DNA of 8,066 nucleotides from Deltaproteobacteria bacterium (GTDB lineage Bacteria > Desulfobacterota_C > Deferrisomatia > Deferrisomatales > JACRMM01): contig JACRCS010000675.1 in NCBI GenBank assembly GCA_016218905.1, positions 1 to 8,066 of the forward strand. Direction: 5' to 3'. Position numbers and translations under genes: made by a program. Below, one piece after another: positions 1 through 6,147 of the stretch. The notes beneath the pieces are model-generated. The model ran no database searches, was not told the DNA's origin, and was given only the letters and a program-made list of their open reading frames with translations. Positions within the stretch are counted from its first letter, which is position 1, and each line of letters starts with the position of its first letter.

Positions 1-78
1 GCCCTCGCCATGCCGGGTCTGGAACGTGTCGACCCAGCGCTCGAGGCGTTCCGGGGGGACGGACACCGTGCGGCTCAT
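1..78 (-). CDS. Partial gene, N-terminus resembling acVLRF1-family peptidyl-tRNA hydrolase
   Basis: This is the first 26 codons of a leftward gene that runs off the left edge. It starts at the ATG whose complement is 76-78 and stays open to base 1. The protein begins MSRTVSVPPERLERW, followed by VDTF and a RHG motif. From memory, this pattern resembles the start of actinobacterial acVLRF1 proteins (Vms1/ANKZF1-like peptidyl-tRNA hydrolases that release stalled nascent chains from ribosomes). A weak Shine-Dalgarno, AGGGTGA, lies 5 bases upstream (complement of 84-90). The gene is divergent from ideR, with 96 bp between the two starts. The reading frame is fairly secure because of the start, ribosome site and high-GC codon use. 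The family call rests on only 26 residues and is tentative. Confidence 0.5.
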   Translation of the reverse strand, partial: MSRTVSVPPERLERWVDTFQTRHGEG

Positions 79-89
79 GGGAATCACCC

Positions 90-113
90 TGTCCTCATAG
101 GGGATCGAGGACA
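90..113. promoter_or_regulatory. Inverted repeat in the divergent intergenic region upstream of ideR
   Basis: The arms TGTCCTC (90-96) and GAGGACA (107-113) are perfect complements separated by 10 bases. They sit in the 96-bp gap between the two divergent genes, where both promoters must lie. The spacing of the arms would suit a dimeric regulator binding site or a small hairpin in the ideR leader. It does not match the AT-rich iron box bound by IdeR/DtxR, so I do not call it an autoregulatory iron box. I could not identify convincing -10 or -35 elements here. Confidence 0.2.
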
Positions 114-161
114 ACTCCGGTCGGGGGTCGAGAGGCAAGCGTGGGCCAGTAGGCTTCGTCC

Positions 162-170
162 AGGAGGTGA
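162..170 (+). promoter_or_regulatory. Strong ribosome binding site for ideR
   Basis: AGGAGGTGA is an almost complete match to the anti-Shine-Dalgarno sequence and ends 4 bases before the ATG at 175. It decides the start, because the open frame continues upstream to base 10 without any comparable site. Confidence 0.85.
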
Positions 171-174
171 CCGG

Positions 175-852
175 ATGAGCCAGCTGATCGACACGACGGA
201 GATGTACCTCCGCACCATCTACGAGCTGCTCGAGGAGGGCATCAGCCCTCGTCGGGCCAGGATCGTCGAACGACTGCACCAGACCGGACCGACGGTCTCG
301 CAGACGGTCGCGCGGATGGAGCGCGACGGCCTCCTCACGGTCGACGACGAGCGGCTCATCCAGCTCAGCCCGGAAGGGCATGCCCAGGCGGTCGCCGTGA
401 TGAGGAAGCACCGGCTCGTCGAACGGCTGCTGCTCGATGTGATCGGCCTCGACATCGCACTCGTCCACGACGAGGCCTGCCGGTGGGAGCATGTCGTCTC
501 TCCAGCGGTCGAGGAGCGTCTCGTCTCGTTGCTCGGCGATCCGCAGACGTCCCCGTACGGGAACCCGATCCCGACGACGGGTGACGAGGGCGCCAGGGCG
601 CTCCACGCGTTCCGCGCCGGCAACCGGCCGCTCACCGAGGTGGCCACCGCCGAGGGTGTCGCCGTGACGATCCAGCGCATCGGTGAGCACCTGCAGCAGG
701 AGCCGGACCTCGGCAAGGTGCTCGGGCTCGGTGTGGCTCCCGGGGTCGAGGTGACCGCAACCGCGACCCCTCGGGGGGTCGAGGTCGCCACCAGCGCGGG
801 ACGTACGGTCCTGCCCGACACCGTGGCAGAGCACCTGTTCGTCAGCGTCTGA
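175..852 (+). CDS. ideR: Iron-dependent transcriptional repressor, IdeR/DtxR family
   Basis: This is a 225-residue cytoplasmic regulator, the usual length for IdeR (about 230). With Fe2+ bound, family members dimerise and repress siderophore and iron-uptake genes, and in actinobacteria they can activate iron storage. The N-terminus (DTTEMYLRTIYEL) is nearly identical to that of mycobacterial IdeR. A winged helix-turn-helix covers about residues 27-60 (GPTVSQTVARMERDGLL). All expected metal ligands are visible: Met10, Cys102, Glu105 and His106 for one site, and His79, Glu83 and His98 for the other. A C-terminal SH3-like domain covers about residues 145-225, with Glu171 and Gln174 in an EHLQ motif matching the third-domain ligands. 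I chose the ATG at 175 because AGGAGGTGA (162-170) lies 4 bases upstream and homology begins there; the open frame to the left of it is not family sequence. It heads a rightward gene run. Confidence 0.96.
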   Translation: MSQLIDTTEMYLRTIYELLEEGISPRRARIVERLHQTGPTVSQTVARMERDGLLTVDDERLIQLSPEGHAQAVAVMRKHRLVERLLLDVIGLDIALVHDEACRWEHVVSPAVEERLVSLLGDPQTSPYGNPIPTTGDEGARALHAFRAGNRPLTEVATAEGVAVTIQRIGEHLQQEPDLGKVLGLGVAPGVEVTATATPRGVEVATSAGRTVLPDTVAEHLFVSV

Positions 853-853
853 G

Positions 854-1897
854 GTGGACGCGTCGCTCGCCGCGCTGTTGCGCGGGCACTGGTACGACGC
901 CGTGGTCGCCGTCCTGCACGAGCGGCGTGGCGACGACCCCCACCTTCAGCACGCCGAGCGGCTGGCCACCGCCGCGAAGCGGATCCTGGACCTGGATGCC
1001 GAGGACTTCGGACAGATCGGGTCCGAGTTCTCGGCAGGCTGGGCCCGGTCCCTGGAGCAGGCATCCTTCCCCGTCGAGCCCCGCGACCCCCAGCGGGGGG
1101 CGCTCTCGTCGCTCGTGGGGCTGTACGAGCTGATGCTGGAGGTCCTCGAGCTGCGCGCGCGTCGCCACGAGCCGCTCCAGGTCGTGGTCACCGCGCACCT
1201 CATCGGCGAGTACCTCCCGCAGCTCGCCTGGGAGACGCGCCTGGGGCATGGCGGGGACCCGCTCCTCATGCGGACGTCCGTCGGCGAGAGGTGGGGGACC
1301 GCCAGCGTGGAGTGCGTCCACTCGTCGTCGGCGAGGGCCACTGCGAGGAGGTCGCTCAACGCGTGCGACGGAGACGTCGTCGGCTACACGGCGTACCTGG
1401 ACAAGTTCCACTCGCGTCTCGGCAACGCCCTGGCGGTCTGCGCGATGAACCACCAGACGGTGAACGCGGGGGAGCGGCCGGACGTCGGGACGACCTGCCC
1501 GACGCCGTGCCGCTGGGCGGTACAAGGATCACTGGAGGAGCGGCGTGACCTGGACGCGCGCGTACGGCTCGCGCTCATCTACCAGGACTCCGCCATCGTC
1601 GCGCTGCGTCACCACGCGCCTGTCGGCCACTTCTTCGGTGTCCCGTCGACGGCCGAGATCTCGGAGGCGTGGCTGGCCACGTGGGAGCGGCTCAACACCC
1701 CCTGGCCGGACGGCTCCAACCCCCTGCACGCCCACGCTCCGCACATCATCGACGACCCCGAGGAAGCCCTTCCCGGCATGAGCCGGCTCGTCTCTGCGGT
1801 CGCCCGCCGGCAGGTCAGGGCGGGACGCATCATCCGTACGATCGGCGACGACATCTCCACCGGGATCGACGCGGCGTTGTCCGCTGGGACAGGATGA
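854..1897 (+). CDS. Conserved-looking hypothetical protein translationally coupled to ideR
   Basis: I do not recognise this 347-residue protein. It starts with GTG one base after the ideR TGA stop, so it is probably translated by ribosomes finishing ideR and would share ideR's transcription. There is no signal peptide or clear membrane segment, so it should be cytoplasmic. The sequence is mostly helix-forming, with charged stretches at about 20-70 and 225-285. It has five cysteines (154, 171, 196, 215, 219), including a CPTPC pair at 215-219. Histidine-rich patches lie at 253-259 (HHAPVGH) and 292-297 (HAHAPH). The stretch RVRLALIYQDSAIVALRHH (237-254) looks like a conserved core. Cysteine and histidine content plus coupling to an iron regulator make metal binding conceivable, but that is inference only. 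Codon use matches the flanking genes and the frame is intact. Confidence 0.75.
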   Translation: MDASLAALLRGHWYDAVVAVLHERRGDDPHLQHAERLATAAKRILDLDAEDFGQIGSEFSAGWARSLEQASFPVEPRDPQRGALSSLVGLYELMLEVLELRARRHEPLQVVVTAHLIGEYLPQLAWETRLGHGGDPLLMRTSVGERWGTASVECVHSSSARATARRSLNACDGDVVGYTAYLDKFHSRLGNALAVCAMNHQTVNAGERPDVGTTCPTPCRWAVQGSLEERRDLDARVRLALIYQDSAIVALRHHAPVGHFFGVPSTAEISEAWLATWERLNTPWPDGSNPLHAHAPHIIDDPEEALPGMSRLVSAVARRQVRAGRIIRTIGDDISTGIDAALSAGTG

Positions 1898-1901
1898 AGG
1901 C

Positions 1902-2678
1902 GTGGCGCGGCGATTCAGGATCGACTGGGACTCCTACCTCGAGGGCTTCCATGCGGAGCGCCCCGGTGCGATGGAGCAGGTCCTGAGCCGGGCCCTCAAC
2001 GGGCACCACACGCCGTACCGCTGGCTCGCGCGCGCCGTCTCGGCACGGGCGACGACCGTGCTCGACGTGGCCTGCGGCGCCGGCGCGATGACCAGGGAGC
2101 TGGAGCGTGCGGGACGGCTGGTCGTGGGGGTCGACATCTCCGCCGCCGAGCTGGACCTCGCTCAGAGGCGAAGCCCCGGACCCTGGGTGCGCGGTGACGC
2201 GCTCCGGCTGCCGTTCGCCGATGCGAGCCTCGACGCCGTCGTGTCGAGCATGGGGATGGTCGTCATCCACCCCACGTCGACCCTGCTCGAGGAGGTCGCG
2301 CGCGTACTGCGTCCCGGCGGGATGCTGGCGTTCATCGCACCGACCGTACGGCCCGTGTCCCCCCGCGACCTCCTGGTCGGTGCGAACGTCGCCTCACGCC
2401 TGCGGTCGCTGCCGCGGTTCCCCGGGCCGCTCGAGTTCACTGACTTCGCAGCGACCCTGCGCAGCCACGGGATGAGGAAGTACGAGGACGGGCGCGAGCG
2501 GTACCGCATCACCATCCACTCGCGAGCCGACGCCGAGCTGATGATCTCCTCGCTGTACCTGCCCGCGACGAGCCAGGGGCGCCTGGACGCAGCGATCGCG
2601 TACCTCGAGAAGGAGGTACGCGATCACGGTCAGGTGGAGCTCGCGGTCCCGATGCGGCGGATCCTCGCCCTCAAGTAG
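1902..2678 (+). CDS. Class I SAM-dependent methyltransferase (Methyltransf_11 type)
   Basis: This is a 258-residue cytoplasmic methyltransferase with a Rossmann fold; the acceptor is unknown. Motif I is VLDVACGAG (residues 53-61). The acidic residue that binds the SAM ribose is Asp78 in GVDIS, Asp99 in GDALRLPF is the adenine-side residue, and VLRPGG (135-140) is the post-motif III loop. An FHAERPG motif at 16-22 is common at the N-terminus of actinobacterial UbiE-like methyltransferases. It starts at GTG 1902, 4 bases after the stop of the previous gene; AGGA at 1891-1894 gives a weak ribosome site, so it is likely part of the same operon. The C-terminal region (about 175-258) would form the substrate cap and gives no specificity clue. 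The domain call is firm; the substrate cannot be assigned. Confidence 0.9.
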   Translation: MARRFRIDWDSYLEGFHAERPGAMEQVLSRALNGHHTPYRWLARAVSARATTVLDVACGAGAMTRELERAGRLVVGVDISAAELDLAQRRSPGPWVRGDALRLPFADASLDAVVSSMGMVVIHPTSTLLEEVARVLRPGGMLAFIAPTVRPVSPRDLLVGANVASRLRSLPRFPGPLEFTDFAATLRSHGMRKYEDGRERYRITIHSRADAELMISSLYLPATSQGRLDAAIAYLEKEVRDHGQVELAVPMRRILALK

Positions 2679-2694
2679 TGCTCCGAGGGCGAGG
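2663..2694. terminator. Hairpin terminator between convergent genes
   Basis: CCTCGCCCTC (2663-2672) and GAGGGCGAGG (2685-2694) form a perfect 10-bp GC-rich stem with a 12-base loop. The stem overlaps the last codons and stop of the methyltransferase gene. No T-run follows on either strand, which is common for actinobacterial hairpin terminators. It lies between convergent reading frames and could stop transcription from both sides. Confidence 0.6.
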
Positions 2695-2712
2695 CCGCTC
2701 AGCCGACGGGCG

Positions 2713-4341
2713 TCAGCTCGCGGTGGAAGGGGCGGCCGCCTCCGCCTTGAGCTGCTCGATGTCGACCGTCTCGAACTCGGAGATCAGCTCCCAGTACTTC
2801 TCGTTCGTGGCCCGGCTGACGGTATGGACCCGGGCCGTACCGTCAGCGTGGGTGACCGCGGGGATAACGCTCCTCTTCTCCTCCCGCACGTCGCCCACGA
2901 GGATCATGTGAGGAGACTTCACGCCCCCCGGCATCCGGAAGTACTCCTCGACCCTCTCTTCCAGCACCGAAGGAGCGAAGGGGCGAAAGAACTCCCTCTT
3001 CTTCACTCTCTCGTTGAGGCACTCCTTCATTCGGCCGTCCGTAGGGTCGACCGTGATGCTCCGATTCCCAAGGGCGCGAGGACCCGCTTCCATCCTGCCC
3101 TGGAACCAGCCCACGATCTTCCCTTCCGCGATCAGGGCCGCCGTCTCGGCCGCAATCTTCTGGCTGCGATGATATCGTAAGTTCTTCTGCATAAGAACCG
3201 CTTCGATCTCCTCGTCCGTATACTCCGGCCCGAAGTAGACCGATTCGAAGCCGCACAACGGACCGCGTGGCCGGCCCAATACCTGATGATGGTGATAGAG
3301 CGCGCTTCCCAGGGACGTTCCGGCGTCGTTTGCAATCGGCTGGATGAACGTATCCCTGAAACCCGCCCGCTCGAGGATGCGCTTGTTCATCAAGCAGTTG
3401 AGGACCACCCCGCCCGCGAGGCAGAGGCGGTCGCTGCCGGTGAGCCGGCGCAGGCTCTCGGCGAGGTGCACGCCCACCTCCTCCACCGCTGCTTGGAGCG
3501 CGAGCGCCAGATCGAAGTGGCGCTGGTCGTAGTCGCTCCCCGGGAGCCTCGGAGGGCCGAAGACCTCACTGAACTTCTCGCTCAGCCACCGGCTGCGGCC
3601 GTGGGTATGGAAGCCGAAGTAGTCGAGGTTGAGCCGGTAGGCACCCTCTTCCGTCCGCCGGATCACGTCCTCGAAGGCCTTCACGTACGTGCGCTGGCCG
3701 TAGGCGGACATCCCCATGACCTTCCACTCGTCGAAGAACGGGCGGAAGCCGAGGTGGTGGGTGACGGCGGCGTAGAGGTGCCCGACCGAGTGCGGCACCT
3801 TGATCTCCCGGAGCTTCTCGATGCGGGTGCCGCGGCCCCGCGAGAACATGGTGCTCGTCGACTCGCCCCGCCCGTCGAGGGTCAGGATGGCGGCCTCTTC
3901 GAAGGGAGAGACGTAGAAGGCGCTCGCGGCGTGGGCGAGGTGGTGCTCGACGAAGCTCACCGGCGGGGCGGCCGGGAGGTCGAAGGACTCCCGAAGTCGC
4001 TGTCCGATCCGGACTTTCGACAGGATCCGACTCCCGAAGCTCAACTCCTCGGAGCCTGACGGGGCGCGGAAGAGGTTGAGGCTCTCGGGGAGGTGCCGCA
4101 CCACGTGCCAGGCGTTCTCGTACACTTCCCTCAGCGGGCGCCAGAAGAAGGTGACGTGGTCGACCTCGGCGAGCCCGATCCCTTCGCGCCGGAGTGCCTC
4201 CCGGATGGCGAGCCGGGGAAACCGCCAGGTATGCTTCTCGCGGTTGAACCGCTCCTCCTCGTAGATCCCGCGCACCTCGCCGTCTTTGAGGAGGGTGCAG
4301 GACGCCTCGTGCGCGTAGCTGCTCAGGCCCAGAACGTACAT
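2713..4341 (-). CDS. Carbamoyltransferase, NodU/CmcH/TobZ family, C-terminally truncated
   Basis: Members of this family use carbamoyl phosphate and ATP, via a carbamoyl-adenylate, to carbamoylate a hydroxyl on a sugar or antibiotic. The 542 residues start at ATG 4341, with GGAGGA (4347-4352) 5 bases upstream; MYVLGLSSYAHEASC is the family N-terminus. The Kae1-like domain shows EEERFNREKH (28-37), the metal-binding HHLAH (133-137), LDGRGE (155-160), KVMGMSAYG (207-215), LAGGVVLNCLMNKRI (308-322) and a QPIANDAG segment (334-341). The Carbam_trans_C domain shows GRMEAGPRALGNRSI (415-429) and FFRPFAPSVL (451-460). After ELISEFE (residue 524) family similarity ends and an unrelated tail, TVDIEQLKAEAAAPSTAS, leads to the stop. 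The usual ending of roughly 40-60 residues, including the conserved NTSFN motif, is missing, so the protein as written is probably inactive or an artefact. It lies 67 bp downstream of the fused glycosyltransferase and is likely co-transcribed. Confidence 0.9.
   Translation of the reverse strand: MYVLGLSSYAHEASCTLLKDGEVRGIYEEERFNREKHTWRFPRLAIREALRREGIGLAEVDHVTFFWRPLREVYENAWHVVRHLPESLNLFRAPSGSEELSFGSRILSKVRIGQRLRESFDLPAAPPVSFVEHHLAHAASAFYVSPFEEAAILTLDGRGESTSTMFSRGRGTRIEKLREIKVPHSVGHLYAAVTHHLGFRPFFDEWKVMGMSAYGQRTYVKAFEDVIRRTEEGAYRLNLDYFGFHTHGRSRWLSEKFSEVFGPPRLPGSDYDQRHFDLALALQAAVEEVGVHLAESLRRLTGSDRLCLAGGVVLNCLMNKRILERAGFRDTFIQPIANDAGTSLGSALYHHHQVLGRPRGPLCGFESVYFGPEYTDEEIEAVLMQKNLRYHRSQKIAAETAALIAEGKIVGWFQGRMEAGPRALGNRSITVDPTDGRMKECLNERVKKREFFRPFAPSVLEERVEEYFRMPGGVKSPHMILVGDVREEKRSVIPAVTHADGTARVHTVSRATNEKYWELISEFETVDIEQLKAEAAAPSTAS
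2767..2790. other. Probable sequence junction between two genomes
   Basis: Right of about 2790, the minus strand encodes well-conserved carbamoyltransferase. Left of about 2770, the same frame encodes an unrelated 18-residue tail that ends just before the terminator of the actinomycete operon. The tail (2716-2769) has almost only G or C in third codon positions and could be the end of a different leftward actinomycete gene fused in frame. The exact breakpoint cannot be fixed by eye. A misassembly, a recombination event and a horizontal-transfer boundary would all look like this. Confidence 0.6.
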
Positions 4342-4408
4342 CGCCGTCCTCCGTTCCGGCCGCAACCGCCGGACCTGTGCGCCCGTGGTTTGCCAAGCCC
4401 CGAGAAGG

Positions 4409-5908
4409 TCATGACTCGACCGCCGGGCGAGTTCTGGCGGCCCCCCCACCCGCTTCGTGGTCCCTCCACGAGAACGCCTTCAGCTTCCGGAAAGCGAAGA
4501 CCACCATCTTCAAGAGGAGCCATCCGTGGCGAAAGCGGGAGATCTGGGTCTCCCCGTACTCGCGGCTCGCATACCGGATGGGGACCTCCGCGGTCTTCAG
4601 GTGCAGCTTGGCCGCGCCGAAGATCAGGTCGAAGTCGCCGAAGGGATCGAAATCGCCGAAGTAGGAACGGTTCGCCTCGATTCGCCGGTAGGCGTCCCTC
4701 CTCAGCACTTTCGTGCCGCAGAGCGTATCCGTGTACCTTTGATTCAGCAGCCACGTAAAGAGCACGGCGAAGACCCGGTTGGCCCAGAAGTTCAGAAACC
4801 GCATGGCCTGACCTTCCATGGGATAGACGAGCCTCGACCCGTTGACGAACTCCCCTTTTCCGGAGACGATCGCCTCGTAGAACTTGGGCAGATCCTCGGG
4901 CGGCATGGTCAGGTCGCCGTCGAGGATCATCAACACTTGGCCTCGTGCGTGCGCGAAACCCTTCCGAACCGCATCGCCCTTGCCGACGCCGTCCTGGACC
5001 AGGACCTTGATGTCCCGGTCCGGGTACTTGGCGATCACTCGCTGAATCGCGGAATAGGTATCGTCCCGGCTGTTCCCTTCCACGAAGAGGATCTCCAAGT
5101 CTTCGCAGAAGAGAGGCGTGCGCTGGACGGCCGCTTCGATGTTGCCCTGCTCGTTCCTACACGGAACCACCACGGTCGTCGAGAGCTTCTCCCTCGTCAC
5201 GTTCCTCATCGAACGGGCAATGGCGTAGTTCCTCAGGCAGAGCCGCCTGATTACAGGGAGCGGCGCCAGGTACTTGTTCAAGAAGGGTCCCACTCCCCAC
5301 ATGTACTTCGGCAGCAGGATGCGCCAATCGGCCTTGATGGGCTCGAAGTCGGCCATTTTCAGCAAGTTGAAGATGTCTTCGCTCGACATCCAGTTCATCT
5401 CGACCTGCGGCATCTTCAGGCCCAGCTTCTCGGCCATGCGCAAGGGCGGCTCCCAGAGCCAGGAGAAGTAGCTGATGATGACGCGGGTGTCGGCCGTGCA
5501 GAGCTGGTGCAGCGTCTCCAGCGTGTTCTGGCAGTCCGTCAGAAAACCGATGATGTCGGAGAGAATGAGGACGTCGAAGGGACCCTCCAGGTTGCGAATG
5601 ACCTCCTCGTCCTCGACGTCACCGCAGACGAACCTCAGCGCGGGGTAGCGCTCGCGAGCGGAGGCGACATTCCTTTCGCTCAGATCGACTCCGACTCCGT
5701 GGGCAGGCTTCAGAGCCGCGAGCAGGTGACCGGCTCCGCATCCGAGGTCCAAGACGCGCAACCCCGGTTTAACCAGGAAACGCATGAAGGTCTCGTGTTC
5801 CCCGTAGTAATAGCGGTTCCTGGCCCGCCAGCCGTCGAGCTGAGGAGCCATCCTGTCCATGTAGGCTCGGATCGTGTTCTTTCTAGTCTTGTCTTTTTCG
5901 ATGTTCAT
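4409..5908 (-). CDS. Fused SAM methyltransferase and family 2 glycosyltransferase
   Basis: This 499-residue protein has two catalytic domains. The N-terminal half (about 30-200) is a class I methyltransferase with VLDLGCGAG (52-60), an acidic Asp75 in GVDLS, and GDVED (96-100). The second half (about 243-475) is a GT-A family 2 glycosyltransferase resembling polyprenol-phosphate sugar synthases. It has VVVPCRNEQGNI (246-257), the metal and nucleotide-sugar motif DGD (330-332) followed by PPEDL, NGSRL (356-360), DTLCGTKVLRRDAY (394-407) and a YGETQISRF segment (451-459). A hydrophobic stretch at about 370-390 could touch the membrane. NCBI annotation uses a bifunctional name for this domain pair, so the fusion is probably genuine. 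It could transfer a sugar to a lipid carrier and methylate a related product, but donor and acceptor are unknown. The ATG at 5908 lacks a clear Shine-Dalgarno and sits just downstream of a repeat block. The last 20 or so residues are low-complexity. Confidence 0.9.
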   Translation of the reverse strand: MNIEKDKTRKNTIRAYMDRMAPQLDGWRARNRYYYGEHETFMRFLVKPGLRVLDLGCGAGHLLAALKPAHGVGVDLSERNVASARERYPALRFVCGDVEDEEVIRNLEGPFDVLILSDIIGFLTDCQNTLETLHQLCTADTRVIISYFSWLWEPPLRMAEKLGLKMPQVEMNWMSSEDIFNLLKMADFEPIKADWRILLPKYMWGVGPFLNKYLAPLPVIRRLCLRNYAIARSMRNVTREKLSTTVVVPCRNEQGNIEAAVQRTPLFCEDLEILFVEGNSRDDTYSAIQRVIAKYPDRDIKVLVQDGVGKGDAVRKGFAHARGQVLMILDGDLTMPPEDLPKFYEAIVSGKGEFVNGSRLVYPMEGQAMRFLNFWANRVFAVLFTWLLNQRYTDTLCGTKVLRRDAYRRIEANRSYFGDFDPFGDFDLIFGAAKLHLKTAEVPIRYASREYGETQISRFRHGWLLLKMVVFAFRKLKAFSWRDHEAGGGAARTRPAVES

Positions 5909-5924
5909 CTATGAACCCAGGTTT

Positions 5925-5944
5925 AGGTTAAGGTTAAGGTTAAG
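5925..5944. repeat. Short hexamer tandem repeat (AGGTTA)3
   Basis: AGGTTA is repeated three times (5925-5930, 5931-5936, 5937-5942), with a partial copy on each side. It lies 16 bases upstream of the fused glycosyltransferase start. The motif is related to the unit of the neighbouring array but in the opposite orientation. Confidence 0.85.
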
Positions 5945-5978
5945 AAGGGCTATTCCCCAACCTGCTCAACCTCAACCT
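5931..5978 (-). promoter_or_regulatory. Possible leader RNA hairpin before the fused glycosyltransferase
   Basis: Read as minus-strand RNA, AGGUUGAGGUUGAG (from 5978-5965) can pair over all 14 positions with CUUAACCUUAACCU (from 5944-5931), using two G-U wobbles. The loop is 20 bases. The hairpin ends about 22 bases before the start codon and could act as an attenuator, an RNA stabiliser or a block to ribosome access. No U-run follows it. It arises from two oppositely oriented repeat blocks, so it may be incidental. Confidence 0.35.
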
Positions 5979-6147
5979 GCTCTTCCTGCTCAACCTCAAC
6001 CCACTCTTCCTCAACCTCAACCTGCTCTTCCTCAACCTCAACCTGCTCTTCCTCAACCTCAACCTGCTCTTCCCTCAACCTGCCTTTCCTGCTCTTCCTG
6101 CTCAACCTCAACCTGCTCTTCCTCAACCTGCCTTTCCTGCTCTTCCT
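5961..6147. repeat. Minisatellite array built on a 21-bp unit
   Basis: On the plus strand the unit is CTCTTCC followed by TCAACCTCAACCTG. Three perfect tandem copies occupy 6004-6066, and degenerate or rearranged copies extend on both sides. A 26-bp variant containing TGCCTTTCCTGCTC occurs identically at 6074-6099 and 6122-6147. A 27-bp variant occurs identically at 5961-5987 and 6097-6123. The minus strand, which is the transcribed sense, is rich in G, A and T and nearly free of C. The array fills the gap between the membrane protein and the fused glycosyltransferase and runs into the 3' end of the former. Its length can change by replication slippage. Confidence 0.9.

Noticed and set aside
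10..174. Longer version of the IdeR gene starting at base 10
   Set aside because: The added 55 residues are not family sequence and overlap the divergent gene. A strong ribosome site and the start of homology both support the ATG at 175.
4342..4449. Longer version of the carbamoyltransferase starting at 4449
   Set aside because: The extra 36 residues overlap the preceding glycosyltransferase gene and lack family similarity. GGAGGA sits correctly before the ATG at 4341.
4457..5914. Long plus-strand open frame of 485 codons
   Set aside because: It is antisense to the fused methyltransferase-glycosyltransferase, which carries intact catalytic motifs on the other strand.
5925..5944. Telomere-like or replication-origin iteron function for the AGGTTA repeats
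   Set aside because: There are only three copies, inside an operon, with no replication genes, AT-rich unwinding region or DnaA boxes nearby.
5925..6147. CRISPR array
   Set aside because: The repeats are directly adjacent short units without unique spacers of regular length, and no cas genes are present.
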